DNA of 36,468 nt, taken from contig NQMI01000250.1 of the NCBI GenBank assembly GCA_002270565.1, forward strand, positions 1 to 36,468, written 5' to 3'. Shown in pieces: positions 1 to 12,001 of this stretch. Both the position numbers and the translations under genes were made by a program. The DNA is from Stenocarpella maydis. Lineage: Eukaryota > Ascomycota > Sordariomycetes > Diaporthales > Diaporthaceae. Within the stretch, counting starts at the first letter, position 1, and every line of letters begins with the position of its first letter. The notes beneath the pieces are model-generated. The model saw nothing but the letters and a program-made list of their open reading frames with translations. It was not told the origin of the DNA and searched no databases.

Positions 1-9
1 GAGCAGGTA

Positions 10-28
10 AGAGAGAGAGAGAGAGAGA
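10..28. repeat. GA dinucleotide microsatellite
   Basis: An uninterrupted GA tract sits at the left edge of the window, followed by further purines. Confidence 0.9.
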
Positions 29-128
29 AAGAAAGGATCTGTGCCAGCAGGGCGCCGACGACGAACGGGTACTGTACCACTGAGACGAAATGGGTGAGAC
101 GTCATGCCGTTCCGGGGCTCATGTGCGT

Positions 129-152
129 TGTGTGTGTGTGTGTGCGTGTGTG
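129..152. repeat. GT dinucleotide microsatellite
   Basis: A TG tract with a single interrupting C unit. Confidence 0.85.
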
Positions 153-802
153 AGGCAAGTGAGTTGTGTTTATTACAATCAAATCGTTCTACGCTGATAC
201 TCGTTCCCTCCTCCTCCCCTGCGCCTATTTACTAGGGGCCCGGTCCTACCCCCAAAATCCTGACAATGACAAGTCTAGCTGGCAGGCCGGCAGCCGAAGA
301 ACGAACAGGTTCGCCCGCCGGCAATGGCCCGCGGTGTGACGCGAGATGGTAAGCGTAAGCAACACGAACACCTGGGGCTATCTTGCTTTGTGGTCATGTC
401 ATGACCTATTGTTATCTTTTGTGTCAGGGATGGGATGGATTGCTCGGCTCGGAATCCAGCTCGCCCACAACTGCTGGCAGTTGACAGTTGGACTAATAAA
501 GCGTCGGGGACTTTTCTTCTCTGGCATGGCCCCCGGAAGTCTACACACCCCTATCCCATCCCATCGGTCCCATCCCCATCCATGCAAGATAGTAGTAGGT
601 AGCCGGCCCATCGCATCCCTGGCGGCTGGGGACCGACCGCCCATTGAAAGTGAGGCTGCCGCGACGCCCATCGGTCAGGATTAGGGACGGCCGCGGGCGA
701 GCCGGAGCGGGGCTGGGCTTCCAGGAAACGATGTCTCTCCTTCTACACGGTAACGAGGAAACTTTCGAGGCTGTCCTGGAACCAAGGAGGTTCCCAGCAT
801 CT

Positions 803-820
803 GATGATGATGATGATGAT
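803..820. repeat. GAT trinucleotide repeat
   Basis: Six GAT units in non-coding sequence. Confidence 0.9.
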
Positions 821-1804
821 AGCAGGATATCCCTTCGTGTCTGTGTGCCTGGACGGCACTACCGAGATGGATGCGGTGAGATAGCCAGCCAGCCGTTGTG
901 TCTCCTCCGCGACAGCCGCAGGCTGCAAGAGACGGTATTATTCCTCCTCGCCAGGGCAGTGGACGCGAAAACACCCATGGCATGACGCTCTTCTGGCCCA
1001 CATATGGTAGCCTACGACGGGAGAGAGGAACATGGATCGAAACAAACCAAAAAAAAAAAAACACCAAATCCCATGTGCTGGCAAGATGCCTGCCCGCGTC
1101 GGTTGGTTCGATGCAGTGGCGGTCTGGGGAACAGCAACAGCATCATGCAGCAGCAAGCACCAATCCGATCCAAACCCAACGAAACGAGGCCCGGCCTGGA
1201 GCGAGCCGGGCGCTCGTCGCTAATAACCAGGAACCGTGCCCATGAGACCTGGCGTCTGGGCACTGTGGCGCACCCAGCGGCAGTGCCACCCCGCCATGCC
1301 GGCACCCATCTCACGAGCTGCCAGGCGCTTGCCGACAAGAACCCCGTCCTGCCCGTCTGGAACCTGGGCGAGTACGACGGCCGTATCACCCGAGTGTTGG
1401 ACCTGCCTGCAACATGCCGCCTCTCTCCTGTCTCGCGAGATGATGCGCAGCCGGCGACTATGGCTCTCAGGGGTAGGAGAGTGGGTGTGCTGTCAGTACC
1501 AAGTGAATGGTCTACGTCTGTGTTCCTGGTGACGGTCCCCGGAGCACGGCCCTGGTCAGGCAGCTAGATCACGGGGAGGTTGGTCTGGCAGGTAAAATTA
1601 AAGGTCTTGTTATGGTTTATGACGGCTCTTCCGGTGTTCACCGCTCCAGCCCCTTCGGATCGAAAAAGGGATATCGGGCTCGATCGTGGCTCAGATCCCC
1701 GCTGCGTGTGTGCCGTGCTGTGGTGTGATGTGATGATGGTGCCTACCAGAGGACAAGAAAAGGGGGCATGGGGGACGCACACTACCACCACCATCTCCAC
1801 CACC

Positions 1805-1846
<42 letters not shown>
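1805..1846. repeat. ACG trinucleotide repeat, 14 units
   Basis: Fourteen perfect ACG units follow a CAC-rich stretch. They produce artificial poly-Thr, poly-Asp or poly-Arg frames, none of which continues into a plausible protein. Confidence 0.95.
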
Positions 1847-1847
<1 letters not shown>

Positions 1848-3837
1848 GACGCGAACCGACGTTGGTCACACCGTGATGGCATGGCTACGTTGCACGCAGG
1901 AGGACCCGGGAGGATGGCTTGATGAGGATCCAAATGAGTTCATCCCCACAGGCGTCAGCGATGCAGGGGCTGGCGGAGGAGGGGCGGCAGGCCGGGTGCG
2001 AAATGGGTGCAACAAGGAAACACCTTAGTGAGGTGTTCGGTCTGACATGGAGCCTAGCTGGCCTTGGTGACTCCCGCTCCGGGACGACTAGCCTCGAAGG
2101 GGGGGCCGGTGAACACAAGTCGGGACGGCTGACAACCCCATTGACCGTGGGCCGCCTCCCTCCACCACCACCCCTTCCGGGGCCCTACACTAGATGCCAA
2201 GGTCAGCCTGTCACGGCAGCAGGCTAGTACGCACCACCGTGATCAAGCTCCAGGACGGTGGTGACAGGTGGCACAGGGGCTTTGCCTGAGGGCTCATCAA
2301 GGAGGAGGGTGGCCGACGTTGAGGTTGAGGCTTACTATTGCCGTGCCTGTGCGTGCTGGGCGCCTAGATTGGCCCATGGGAACTTTGTTTTGGGCCTGTC
2401 GCCAGGGCAGCCTCAGGGCCGGATCAAACCTTGTGTTGGGCCCGGAAAATCAATCACGACCGCGGGAGAGAACAAGCCTCCCGGAAATGAAGGTTCGCTC
2501 GTGTGCTCAGGACCGAGGTGGCAGATATGGTTGTTGGTGCTGGCCGGGAGGGGGACTACAGTAGTGTACACTAGAGGAGGAGAAGAAGCACCCTGGAAGA
2601 TGGGAAGAGGCGCGGGGTTGCCTGCATGACAAGCAGCCCAATGGCATATGAATGCTGCCCCACACGATGCCGTGTCCCGCCGGTGTGGCGTGTATGCATC
2701 TATCCCCAGCAGCAGCTGGCCTAGGCGAGCAGCCATCTCTGCAGTGCTTGGTACACTAGATATGCCGGCCCAGGCAAAAAGCACTACACAGGATTGGGCC
2801 ATGTGTCGGGGGTGCTCGCACAAATCGCGAGTTTCTATTCTGGTTCAGGTTGAAACGGATGTACATGGACGTCTGGGTAGTCCCCAGACCACGCACATGA
2901 CATGGGGCGCATACAACGCGAGCCAGATGGCGACGGGACCAACCACCTGACCACCCTGAGCAGCTCTGCAGGCTGGCATGACAGGCTGGCTACATGAGTA
3001 AGGCATGTCTAGCCATGAGGCCGATTGATGCTGCTGAATTAGTGTGATAAACAGTCAGGATGGAGTTGTCGATGAGGGATTTCTCCCCACTTCCCGGCAC
3101 AGCACTAACAAACCAGGTCTACTACTCTACTGACCACCGAGTACGACGGACTGCGAACTTGGTGGAGTAGGCATCTACCTAGTCTCTGCCCTGGACATGG
3201 GGCCCCGGAGAAGCCTGAGAAGGCGGAATACCACAGCAGACATGGCGCAGGGCGTGAGGGCAATCCCGGGACATGATGCATGCCCGTGTCCTGGGATATC
3301 CTTGCGCTCCCACGTTTTCAAGCTCCCTGCAGGCGGCGGCACCAAGCACGTAACGGCAACGGTAATAGCAACAGCGACACTGGGACCAAGGCTCATCGCG
3401 ATTGTCTTACACCGCAACTTGGCCGCCGTGTGGCTGTCGCATGTCGGCGACTAGGGGAGCAAGGCCATGGGGGACCGGCGTTGCTCTCGATATCACCCCG
3501 ACTTGGCACCGCCATCCAGCATTAGCAGTACGAGATACATGGGCTCCTATGACGCCGTTGCTTTTCTTTTTCTTCTTTTTTTTCCTTCTTCCGGAATGCA
3601 CAACTGTGTCTGTGTCTCCGGTTCTCTCTCCTCCTCTGCTCCCATTTTCCTCGTGCATCCAGTCCCATCTTGAACTTGGACCCGGCCTGCGGGCTCCCGA
3701 CTACCACCTACGGCTACCAGGACTTTGAGCCTCACGCTCTGAAGTCTCACACATCTCGGCCGTCGGCCATCCTCCGATGACTGGGCTCACCCACCCCGTT
3801 GCAGTCTATTTTCCTTCTTCTTTTCTTTTCTCTCTCC

Positions 3838-3857
3838 TTTTTTTTTTTTTTTTTTTT
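3838..3857. repeat. Poly-T tract (T20)
   Basis: A run of 20 T follows a C/T-rich stretch, typical of the pyrimidine tracts in filamentous fungal promoters and leaders. Confidence 0.9.
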
Positions 3858-4362
3858 AATCCCCTCTCCTTGTGATGTCGGCGTCGGTGGCCGTCGCAAA
3901 TCCCCGTAGCGCCGGCTGTTTTATTATTGCACTCCCAGTCCCGAGGCCCCAAGCCCAACGCCAGTCGCGGTGCCAGTCCAATAGGGCTAGCCCGCTTTGC
4001 TTTGACTTTTCGACTGACAACCAAGACGTCGACGTGCATATTCTTGTTCTTCTGCGCTCGTCTTGCTGTCTCGCGGCTGCGACTGTTGCATTCCATACCC
4101 TCCTCATACTGCTGCTGCCATCACGACCGCCACTTGGTCAAGAGTCCAGGCCCGCCACAAATCTGCAGGCCAAGCAACCTCGTCTTACTCGGGTGCGTCA
4201 CGAATAAACCCTCGAGGCGCAGCAACCAGCGTGTAGTCAACCCATCGTCATCCTCATTTCCAATCCAACAACACGGCTCGGCTCGGGCAGCCGGCTGCGT
4301 CCACACATGCAGCAGCCGCAACCGCAACCGCAACAACCGCAACAAACACCGTCACCACCGCC

Positions 4363-4363
<1 letters not shown>

Positions 4364-4406
<43 letters not shown>
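4364..4406. repeat. CAA trinucleotide repeat, about 14 units
   Basis: About 14 CAA units about 1 kb upstream of the Lst4 start codon, preceded by degenerate CCGCAA units from about 4315. No reading frame through it looks like a protein. Confidence 0.9.
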
Positions 4407-4407
<1 letters not shown>

Positions 4408-4807
4408 CAAGCACACAGCTGTCTTGTTCTGCCACAACGCACGGTGACGATCGCTTCTTTCCAGACGCACACCTGATACATCAGAATAGTGCCCCCCCCC
4501 CTTTTCCCCCACGCTCACTCCGATCCTCGCCCTCGTGTATGTACCTCCTGCTGCAGTCTTATTATTATTTTTTCTTTTCCCTTCTTCCTTCTCTCCCGTA
4601 CGCGGTTCGTACATCGTGTGCATGCAGTCAAGTCTCGCAATTATTACGTGGGCGAAACATACTCATTTGACCGACGACCGAATCGACGCCAACTGATGCG
4701 CCTGGTTTTTGTGGGCTGACCCACCCCGCTGCTGTCCTCTCTCTCTCTGCAGCCTCTCAATTGGAAAGAGCCCAGGCCTGGCTATACACTACAAAGTAAC
4801 AGTAGTC

Positions 4808-4876
4808 CCGCCCTGCTGCCACCATCGTGACCATATCCGCCCTGCTGCCCGTCCCACCGCGTCCCGCCCTGCTGCC
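4808..4876 (+). repeat. Three spaced copies of a 13-base C-rich motif
   Basis: The 13-mer CCGCCCTGCTGCC occurs at 4808-4820, 4837-4849 and 4864-4876, with start-to-start spacings of 29 and 27 bp. It lies in the presumed leader or promoter of the Lst4 gene. It may be a degenerate minisatellite or a repeated protein-binding site; the sequence alone does not decide. Confidence 0.6.
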
Positions 4877-5394
4877 CCTCGTCAACAGCCTGCCCTGAGC
4901 TCCACCGGCCTGCTCCACCCCGCCATAGTACACACAACAACCCACTTCCCAGCCAGGGCCCCGAAAACATCGTGACCTGCCTGTCTGCTCTTCTCCTTGG
5001 CCGTCTGGCTGGCACCCAGTCCCATATCTACGGGGACCTCCAGCGGTCGCCGCCCAGGTTCAGACCATCCAGCACCATCAAGCACCGGCAGCATCGCCAG
5101 CCGCAACAACCCTCCTCACCCTACAAGACTGAGCCGACTGGCTGGCCACCGTTCTGCCCCACCAAGCTGTTCCCAACACTACAAACACCCAGGCCTGATC
5201 TAGGTCGTGGCAATGTCCAGATCGTACCGCCACCATCTTGACACCAGCTGCCGCCAAAAGATGGTTCGGCCTCAGTGCGCTCCGCGATAGGACACGCCCT
5301 TCCTCTCGGTGCTGAAGCACGGTGGTATATCGTCTACCGAAACCGCACACCCACTCCATCGCCACCACCAGGCTCAACACACACAAGCCACACC

Positions 5395-8300
5395 ATGCTG
5401 GGCAAGCTGTTTAACCTGGGTGCTGCCCCGGGTGCTTCGAACCAGGCCCAGCCTTCAGCTTCTAGGCAGGTCTCGTCGCTCGAGTCCGTCCAAGAAGACA
5501 TCCACACCCGCTCCCTGCTGTTCCCAGACGCCCAGACTCTGTACCAGCACCAGAATGACCAAGTCTTCCCCATGCCCAGCGCGGAGGCGCTGCCCATGTC
5601 CACCTCGGTCGCCAACCCTTTTGACCTCGACGGGGAGCTCGAGATCGAGGGCCGTGACGTCCGCGTCATTATCATGCAGGACACCTCGAGCTCGTCCCCG
5701 GCCTCTCTGCTTTACGACAGCCAGCGGCCCCAGGTGCCTCAGGAGCCCTTGCCCACCGAACGGCCCCAGACCATGGCGGGGATGTCCCAGGCGCCCCCGC
5801 AGGATTCCCGCCGGTTCCCGTCTTCACAGCGCAAGGCGAGCGCCGGCCAGGCGTCCAAGCCTGTTGTCATCCAGCCCGGGAGCCCGCAGCCGCGCCACAG
5901 TGCGTTTGATAGAAGGGCTTCCATGCACAGCAGGACCCAGAGCAAGGCCGAGACCGAGTCGCAGAGGGCCCTGAGGGAATACAAACACGAGATTGACACC
6001 TTCGCCGGCTGCATATTCGGCAACAACGAGTTCCTGGCCTACAAGGGGACTTCGACCAAAGTCCACGTCGTCCCCTCGGACATACGGAATGATGTGCCGA
6101 GCTCGGGTTTCGGGGATGGCAGAGGGTCCGTTGGCAGATCCGCGACGAGGACGAGCAAGCTGTCTCAGTCTTTCTCCTCCGAGTCGGCACCTCCGTTCAA
6201 GCAATCAGTATCCTCGCCGCTTTCTCGCTCCTCGGATCGGAAGCGAGTGCTCATCACGCGGCTCTTTCCGGTCAGCATTCCTGCCGACGATACCCTGACA
6301 GGCACCCCCAGGGGGCGTTTCACCGAGGAGAGCTCGGAATTCCCGTTCCCCCAGTCGAGCGACGAGGCAAAGGCCAAAGCCAAGAGGGCACAGCTGAAGC
6401 AAAAGAGGACACCAATGTATGCGGTCGCTCTGATCATCAGCCTGCCGCCAAGTATGCCTCAGACCGCGCCGGCCAGCGCGTCTCGATCGGCGTTCCGCGC
6501 GTCGAGCTCCTACAACGAGCAGCAGGATTCGTTCCCGTCATCTTACAACTCCGCACGGCGGTCTGGCTGGGCCACGGTCGGGCCAAGCTTCGGTGGCTTT
6601 GACGCTTTCGAGTCGGGCTCCAACATGGACTCGGAAGAGCGCATCGACGCCATCACACGCCACTGGGATGTCATCATGCGCAGCCTCACATCCCTGCAGT
6701 CTACCGTCGCCACCGAGCTGTTCGCACTGCTGAAGCAGGCAGACATGGCGTCGCCGAACCCTCTACCGAACCCGGTCTCGAGCCACGTCGTCCGCGTCCC
6801 TTCGAACGCCAGCCAAAAGCCGCCCAAAACAAACACCAAGTTCATCTCTCTCCTCCCCAACTGCCTGGCAGCCGACAAGCTGGTCAGGTCCGAGGTGGAT
6901 GCTGCGAGAGCTCGGATCGTGTCTGGTTTGCGCGCGACCAGGGTCGTCACCGGCCAGAACCGGTGGGGCATCTGGCGCGAAGAGGCTCGCTGGGTGGAGA
7001 GGTGGGCTGGGGGAAGAGACCAGGGATTCTTCTTCTTCAACCTGCTCACGGGGTTCCTCTCGGTGCACACAGACTGGCTGCAGGCCCTGAGCCCGTCTCG
7101 CTACCGCAGACAGTTCTCGGCCCTGCAGAAACTCAAGGGCGACGATGACCTGTCGCTACCGGCCCGGACCATTGTCATCTCGCAGGACCGGGTGGCCGCG
7201 CGAAGACTCATCTTCCTGCTTTCTGCCTTCCTGCCTGCCAACCAGCAGCTGTCATCCATGCGGGCGCAGCGCCCGCAGACTTCTGCTTCCTTTGGCGGCT
7301 TCTCACAGTCCCCGCCATCATTCATTATCCCTCTGACCAAGGAGGAATCCCTGCGCCGCAAGATCAATCGCCGCGGTGCCTCTAGGCATGCCTCGCACTC
7401 GCGGACCGCGAGCACATACACCACCAGCACAAAAGGCTCCGTGCCGGCCCACCTGGCCCATCTCAGCATGGACAGCCAGCACGCGCGCAGGGCCTCGGAC
7501 GCGGCGTCCATCAGGACAAGCTTGCCCCTGCACGGCAGTGACACGGAGAGTCGGAAGGCCAGCGCCGCCACGACAGCGACGGTCACTCAGGAGAACAGCA
7601 CAATTGTCCCTCATTTCGCGACCCAGAGTTCAGAGCCGCAGGCCTACGGCCACCCTGACAGAAGCATGGCAGCCAACGATCTGAAGCGCTCCCTGAAGCG
7701 AGGGGACAGCATGGGCAGTTCCGACACCCAGACAAGCTCGCGCTGGGGCAGTGTGATCAGCGGGCTCTGGACTACGCGCCGGAGGGAGTCCTCACTCAGC
7801 ACGGCGCCGAACCGAGACTCGCCCAGCAGTCGGGATGGCATACCAGTGTCGCCGAGGAAGCCAGCATCGAACCGAAGAAACTCCCTGGGGAGGATGGTGG
7901 AGGAAGCCGCTGCTGTGGGCTCAGCACCGCAAGCCAGGAACAGAAACTCCACCGGGGGGGAGGACGCCGAATCGCCCCAGACGCCAGAGGCCGAGGAGGA
8001 GACAGGGCAGAGGTCCCGCGCGCCGATCCCGATGGAAAGGAAGCCTGACCCGAGCGGGGCTTTCGAGTCGCCAGTCAAGACGACCATCAACCCTGAAGAC
8101 GGCGTCATCGACGTCGACGTCCCGTTCCCGGACTTCATCGCGTCTTTTGAGACTGCCGTCAGCTCGCCGTCGAGCAGCGGCTACCTGTCGACGCCGGGCC
8201 TGAGCGGGCTGGAGCTGTTCGAGCAGGCATGCCGAGTGGCCTTCGACGGAGACGTGCCAATGAACGTGGCGGGATGGCTACAACGCTTCCATCCGGATTT

Positions 8301-9069
8301 CATACTGCAGGCGATCCCACCACAGAACGACCTGCTCGAGCAGGTCAAGGCGTCGCTCCGGGCCGAGCCGACGCCGTACGCGGCGGCGCTGGCAGAAGGC
8401 AACGAGGAGAAGTGGGTTGATGTCAGCTCTGCCCTCATCGCGGACAGCACCGACTTCACAATCCGGCGCATACGCTACCGGCGCCTGATCAGAGCCAAGA
8501 GCGGCGGCGAGAGGACACCACCGCTGCTGTCCTCGTCGGTCAACACCATGAGCTCGGCCAACATGACACCGCTGATCTCTCCATACGAGCAGCACCTGCA
8601 GGAGGACTTTGTCGAGGAGCAAATCGTCACACTGGATGACACCCTGATCGAGGCAGTCGAGCGGGTAATCGCCCACGGCAGCGACGTCAGCAAGGACAGC
8701 TCGCAGTGCTCGTCGCGGTCTACAAGCAAGAGGAGGGAGAGCCTCGCCGATCTCCTCGCCGCCGCAGCCGTGGGTGCCACAACGCCCGCCGGCGGGCCGG
8801 CTGCCCCAGAGCCGGAAGTGCCCCAGGGCACCCAGCTGCGGAAGGGCTCGCCTCAGCAGGGCGAGGTACCGCGGGGAGAATGCAAGACGGTGGTCCTCTC
8901 TGCCCTGGAGAACATCGCGAGGGATGTGGCGCAGAAGAAGAGCGACAAGAAAAACCCGAGCCGGGCGCCCAGCAGCGGCCCAAGCAACCGGGAGAAGGAG
9001 AGCGTGCTGAGAGAAGCGGTCCGCTCGTGGGTGGAGGGGGTGGAGGCTGGTATAGAAGCGGGCCAGTAG
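5395..9069 (+). CDS. lst4: Lst4-like folliculin-interacting protein (FNIP family)
   Basis: An intronless gene encoding 1224 residues. The start is the first in-frame ATG, in a good context (ACACC before ATG). Family features are an N-terminal longin/FNIP_N block with the strand RDVRVIIMQD (residues 87-96), the segment GCIFGNNEFLAYKG (about 205-218) and a further core strand MYAVALIISLPPS near 341. A helical segment at about 422-447 and a Trp-rich block NRWGIWREEARWVERW near 522 lead into a DENN-like core ending near 622. A long Ser-rich disordered region covers about 650-900. The FNIP C-terminal block at about 910-1080 includes FHPDFILQAIPPQ. In yeast, Lst4 pairs with Lst7 (folliculin) as a GTPase-activating complex for the Rag GTPase Gtr2, relaying amino-acid status to TORC1 at the vacuole. 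The family call rests on remembered motifs; the Lst7 partner is not in this window. Confidence 0.85.
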   Translation: MLGKLFNLGAAPGASNQAQPSASRQVSSLESVQEDIHTRSLLFPDAQTLYQHQNDQVFPMPSAEALPMSTSVANPFDLDGELEIEGRDVRVIIMQDTSSSSPASLLYDSQRPQVPQEPLPTERPQTMAGMSQAPPQDSRRFPSSQRKASAGQASKPVVIQPGSPQPRHSAFDRRASMHSRTQSKAETESQRALREYKHEIDTFAGCIFGNNEFLAYKGTSTKVHVVPSDIRNDVPSSGFGDGRGSVGRSATRTSKLSQSFSSESAPPFKQSVSSPLSRSSDRKRVLITRLFPVSIPADDTLTGTPRGRFTEESSEFPFPQSSDEAKAKAKRAQLKQKRTPMYAVALIISLPPSMPQTAPASASRSAFRASSSYNEQQDSFPSSYNSARRSGWATVGPSFGGFDAFESGSNMDSEERIDAITRHWDVIMRSLTSLQSTVATELFALLKQADMASPNPLPNPVSSHVVRVPSNASQKPPKTNTKFISLLPNCLAADKLVRSEVDAARARIVSGLRATRVVTGQNRWGIWREEARWVERWAGGRDQGFFFFNLLTGFLSVHTDWLQALSPSRYRRQFSALQKLKGDDDLSLPARTIVISQDRVAARRLIFLLSAFLPANQQLSSMRAQRPQTSASFGGFSQSPPSFIIPLTKEESLRRKINRRGASRHASHSRTASTYTTSTKGSVPAHLAHLSMDSQHARRASDAASIRTSLPLHGSDTESRKASAATTATVTQENSTIVPHFATQSSEPQAYGHPDRSMAANDLKRSLKRGDSMGSSDTQTSSRWGSVISGLWTTRRRESSLSTAPNRDSPSSRDGIPVSPRKPASNRRNSLGRMVEEAAAVGSAPQARNRNSTGGEDAESPQTPEAEEETGQRSRAPIPMERKPDPSGAFESPVKTTINPEDGVIDVDVPFPDFIASFETAVSSPSSSGYLSTPGLSGLELFEQACRVAFDGDVPMNVAGWLQRFHPDFILQAIPPQNDLLEQVKASLRAEPTPYAAALAEGNEEKWVDVSSALIADSTDFTIRRIRYRRLIRAKSGGERTPPLLSSSVNTMSSANMTPLISPYEQHLQEDFVEEQIVTLDDTLIEAVERVIAHGSDVSKDSSQCSSRSTSKRRESLADLLAAAAVGATTPAGGPAAPEPEVPQGTQLRKGSPQQGEVPRGECKTVVLSALENIARDVAQKKSDKKNPSRAPSSGPSNREKESVLREAVRSWVEGVEAGIEAGQ

Positions 9070-9693
9070 GGGGGAAATCAGATGCATGGGAGGTGGGTCG
9101 GAGCTGATGCCTGGAGAGGGGATGAGATTCGCAGTCTTTCTCTTGGCCCTCCCCCGGCCCAGCACGACGGGTCAGCGCAAAGGACAAGATGACAAGCGGT
9201 TTGGACTGAGTCTTGATGTTTGAGGAGCATCCAATGATACCCAGAGGCCGAACGAGCGCGAGCTGTTCAGCATTGCATTTCAGGAGGGACAGGCAGGTAG
9301 ACGGCTGTCTTCAGGAGGCGTGAGAGAGAGAGAGAGAGAGAGAGACGGAGGGAGAACTCTGCGGTAACCTTGCTCCCAGGCGGCACACCTGGAGGATCCG
9401 AGATAAGACAAATGACAAGAAGGTAGTAGAGTAGCACCTCGGCCACCGTCTGATTGACCTGGAGCGACATGCATAACCGCCACTCACTCACGTACATACA
9501 AGACGGGCGAGTGCAGCCGTCTTGGCTCCGCCCACGCGCCGGGGGTTAAACCCGCATGCCCGAATCCTGGAAACGATGTCATGGCTCAAGGCTGCGGCCC
9601 CTTGTCCACCATTCTCAAGATGCAGACATTGTTGGTCTGACCAGATGCCACAAGCCGTGACCTGTCGTGCAGAGTAGACGAACGGCACAAGCC
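9070..9693. other. Intergenic region between Lst4 and the polyglutamine gene
   Basis: It contains the Lst4 3' region and a GA microsatellite (9322-9345), then the presumed promoter of the polyglutamine gene. I see no coding sequence in it. Confidence 0.6.
9322..9345. repeat. GA dinucleotide repeat, 12 units
   Basis: Twelve perfect GA units about 250 bp after the Lst4 stop codon, possibly within its 3' untranslated region. Confidence 0.9.
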
Positions 9694-10355
<662 letters not shown>

Positions 10356-10367
10356 CCCCGCCTCCCA

Positions 10368-12001
10368 TCACAGCCGGCCCCTCCACCTGATCTCAAGCCA
10401 CCGGAGGGGCAGATAGCACAGCCCCGTCACCACAAATGCCGACTCAAACCCGATATCCCCCGTCTTCTCGGCGATCGGCCCCGTGTACCACACCTCGGCC
10501 ATCCCGGGGACCACCAGCCCGAAGCTGATGACGCTCGCCAGCAGCGCGGGGACGCCGGTGGGCAGCTCCCTGCCGACGTTCCAGATGGCGTGGTCGTACG
10601 AGGCGTAGTCCATGCGGCGGAACACCACGAGCTCCGCGATGAGCACGGCGTCGAAGCAGCCGGCCCAGTACCCGATGAGCGCGAGGAAGTTCTCGAGGCT
10701 CTCCTCCCACGCCGCGGCGGCCGCGACGGAGCAGGGGATCATGACGGCAAAGGTGGCCAGGATGAAGAAGAAGCGGTGCACGCGCGCGAAGAAGGGCACC
10801 AGCATCTGCAGGTTGAGCGCCACCGAGTACATGGAGATGGCGATGTTGCCGACCACGCTGAGCGCCAGCAGCACCAGCACGAACCTGCCGAACCCGCCCG
10901 CCGGCGCCAGCATCTCGGCAACCACGCCGCCGATCCCGAGCGACTCGTACGCGGCGTCCCACTCGGGCACGTTGGGCGTCGCGCCGCCGATCGCCGCGCC
11001 GAGGATCAGCAGCGGCACCGACGGCGTGAAGATGCCCAGGTAGTAGCTCGCGAAGGCGGTGCGCTTGCGGATGGCGCGCGGGTCGTGGTAGATGGAGTAG
11101 TCCGAGACCGTGCCGCCGAAGGTGAGGAAGTAGCCGGCGACGAGCCCGCCGTACGAGAGGACCTGCCGCGCCGAGGCGGCCGGGACGTCTGCCGACTGCA
11201 GCCGGAGCTTGGAGCCGCCGCAGCCCGCGGCGATGGCGATGGAGACGACGTTCGGGATCCACGTCCAGGCGTTCAGGACGTGCAGCGCGTGGTAGCCCAT
11301 CAGCGAGGCGGCAAGGCTGACCACGCACACCACCGCGATGCCCACGCTGTCGCTGACCGCCGACGGCCTCACCGCCGCCAGCGACTGCCCGCCCACGATG
11401 GCCGCCACGAGCGAGAAGCCGATGACCGTTGCCGCGTTGAGCAGCAGCGGCACCGTCGCCAGGTACAGCCCGAACGAGTACCGCGCCTGCACCTGCTGCC
11501 GGAGCCCCGTCCGCGTGCCGCCTATGCCCAGGAACGCCGGCGGGACCACCGTCACCATCGAGAAGAAGAGGATCACCAGCGCCGCGTCGCGCAGGCTCAT
11601 GCCGAACGATATGGTCGCCAGCATGCCGGTTGGTAGCCTAGGGGGGAGGGGGGCAGCCAGTCAGTCTCCTCGCGGGTCCAGCTGTCTGTCTGGGAGGGCA
11701 TATGTTACGGTAGCAGGCACATGAGTGCCGTGAACATGACCGTGAAGAGATTATAGGACCGCCTCTCCGTCCTCCTCTCCACCGGCACGGGCTTGATGCC
11801 GTTCTCCTCGACACCCGCGTCGAGGATCCGCTGGTACCACCTCGGGTTCTTCTCCGGGTGGCTCTCGTATACCTCGCCATCGTCCACCTTGAGCATCGAC
11901 ACCAGCCTCCCATGGCGCTGGTAGTGCCCATGCCGCTCGGCCGGGTCGTGCTTCTCAACATCGCTGGTGTCCCCAGGGGTGCCGGACGGTCCGGATGACA
12001 T
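10368..12001 (-). CDS. NCS1-family purine/cytosine permease (Fcy2/FcyB type)
   Basis: Two exons: 12001-11709 and 11637-10368, separated by a 71-bp intron (donor GTAACA, acceptor CCCCTAG). The protein has 520 residues, the usual size for Fcy-type permeases. The N-terminal cytosolic part includes the family segment GVEENGIKPVPVERRTERR. The join restores FTALMCLLPLPTGMLATISF, the equivalent of the conserved first membrane segment. About twelve hydrophobic segments follow, including FGGTVSDYSIYHDPRA and the C-terminal signature LCYLPLRWLEIRWRGRL just before the stop. Fcy-type carriers import cytosine, adenine, guanine and hypoxanthine by proton symport at the plasma membrane; the exact substrate here is inferred. 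The ATG at 12001 has A at -3. The stop lies only 13 bp from the N at 10355, so its 3' untranslated region is probably missing from the sequence. Confidence 0.88.

Larger units (their letters stand above)
1..5394. other. Long non-coding region upstream of the Lst4 gene
   Basis: I see no credible protein gene in these 5.4 kb. Open frames on both strands are short, overlap one another, and consist largely of translated simple repeats. The stretch holds many microsatellites: GA near 10-28, GT near 129-152, GAT at 803-820, ACG at 1805-1846, T20 at 3838-3857 and CAA at 4364-4406. From about 3560 onwards it becomes rich in C and T tracts, as expected for a fungal promoter and 5' leader. It probably contains the Lst4 promoter and leader, and possibly the edge of an unlisted gene or non-coding RNA on the left. 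A 13-base motif recurs three times at 4808-4876. No tRNA-like or rRNA-like sequence was noticed. Confidence 0.6.

Noticed and set aside
3927..4670. A 247-codon open frame on +
   Set aside because: It runs through the CAA microsatellite as poly-Asn and the rest is Ser/Arg/His-rich low complexity with no motif; it looks accidental in the Lst4 upstream region.
5395..9069. Reading the serial simple repeats and palindromes as a CRISPR-like or mobile element
   Set aside because: The repeats are microsatellites without spacer structure, and no transposase, reverse transcriptase or terminal repeats were found anywhere in the window.
8278..9165. A 295-codon open frame on - opposite the lst4 3' end
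   Set aside because: The lst4 sense frame has conserved family motifs here; the antisense frame has none and comes from GC-biased codons.
10590..11636. A 348-codon open frame on + opposite the permease
   Set aside because: It is the antisense shadow of a GC-rich membrane protein gene, giving an implausible Arg/His/Glu-rich product.
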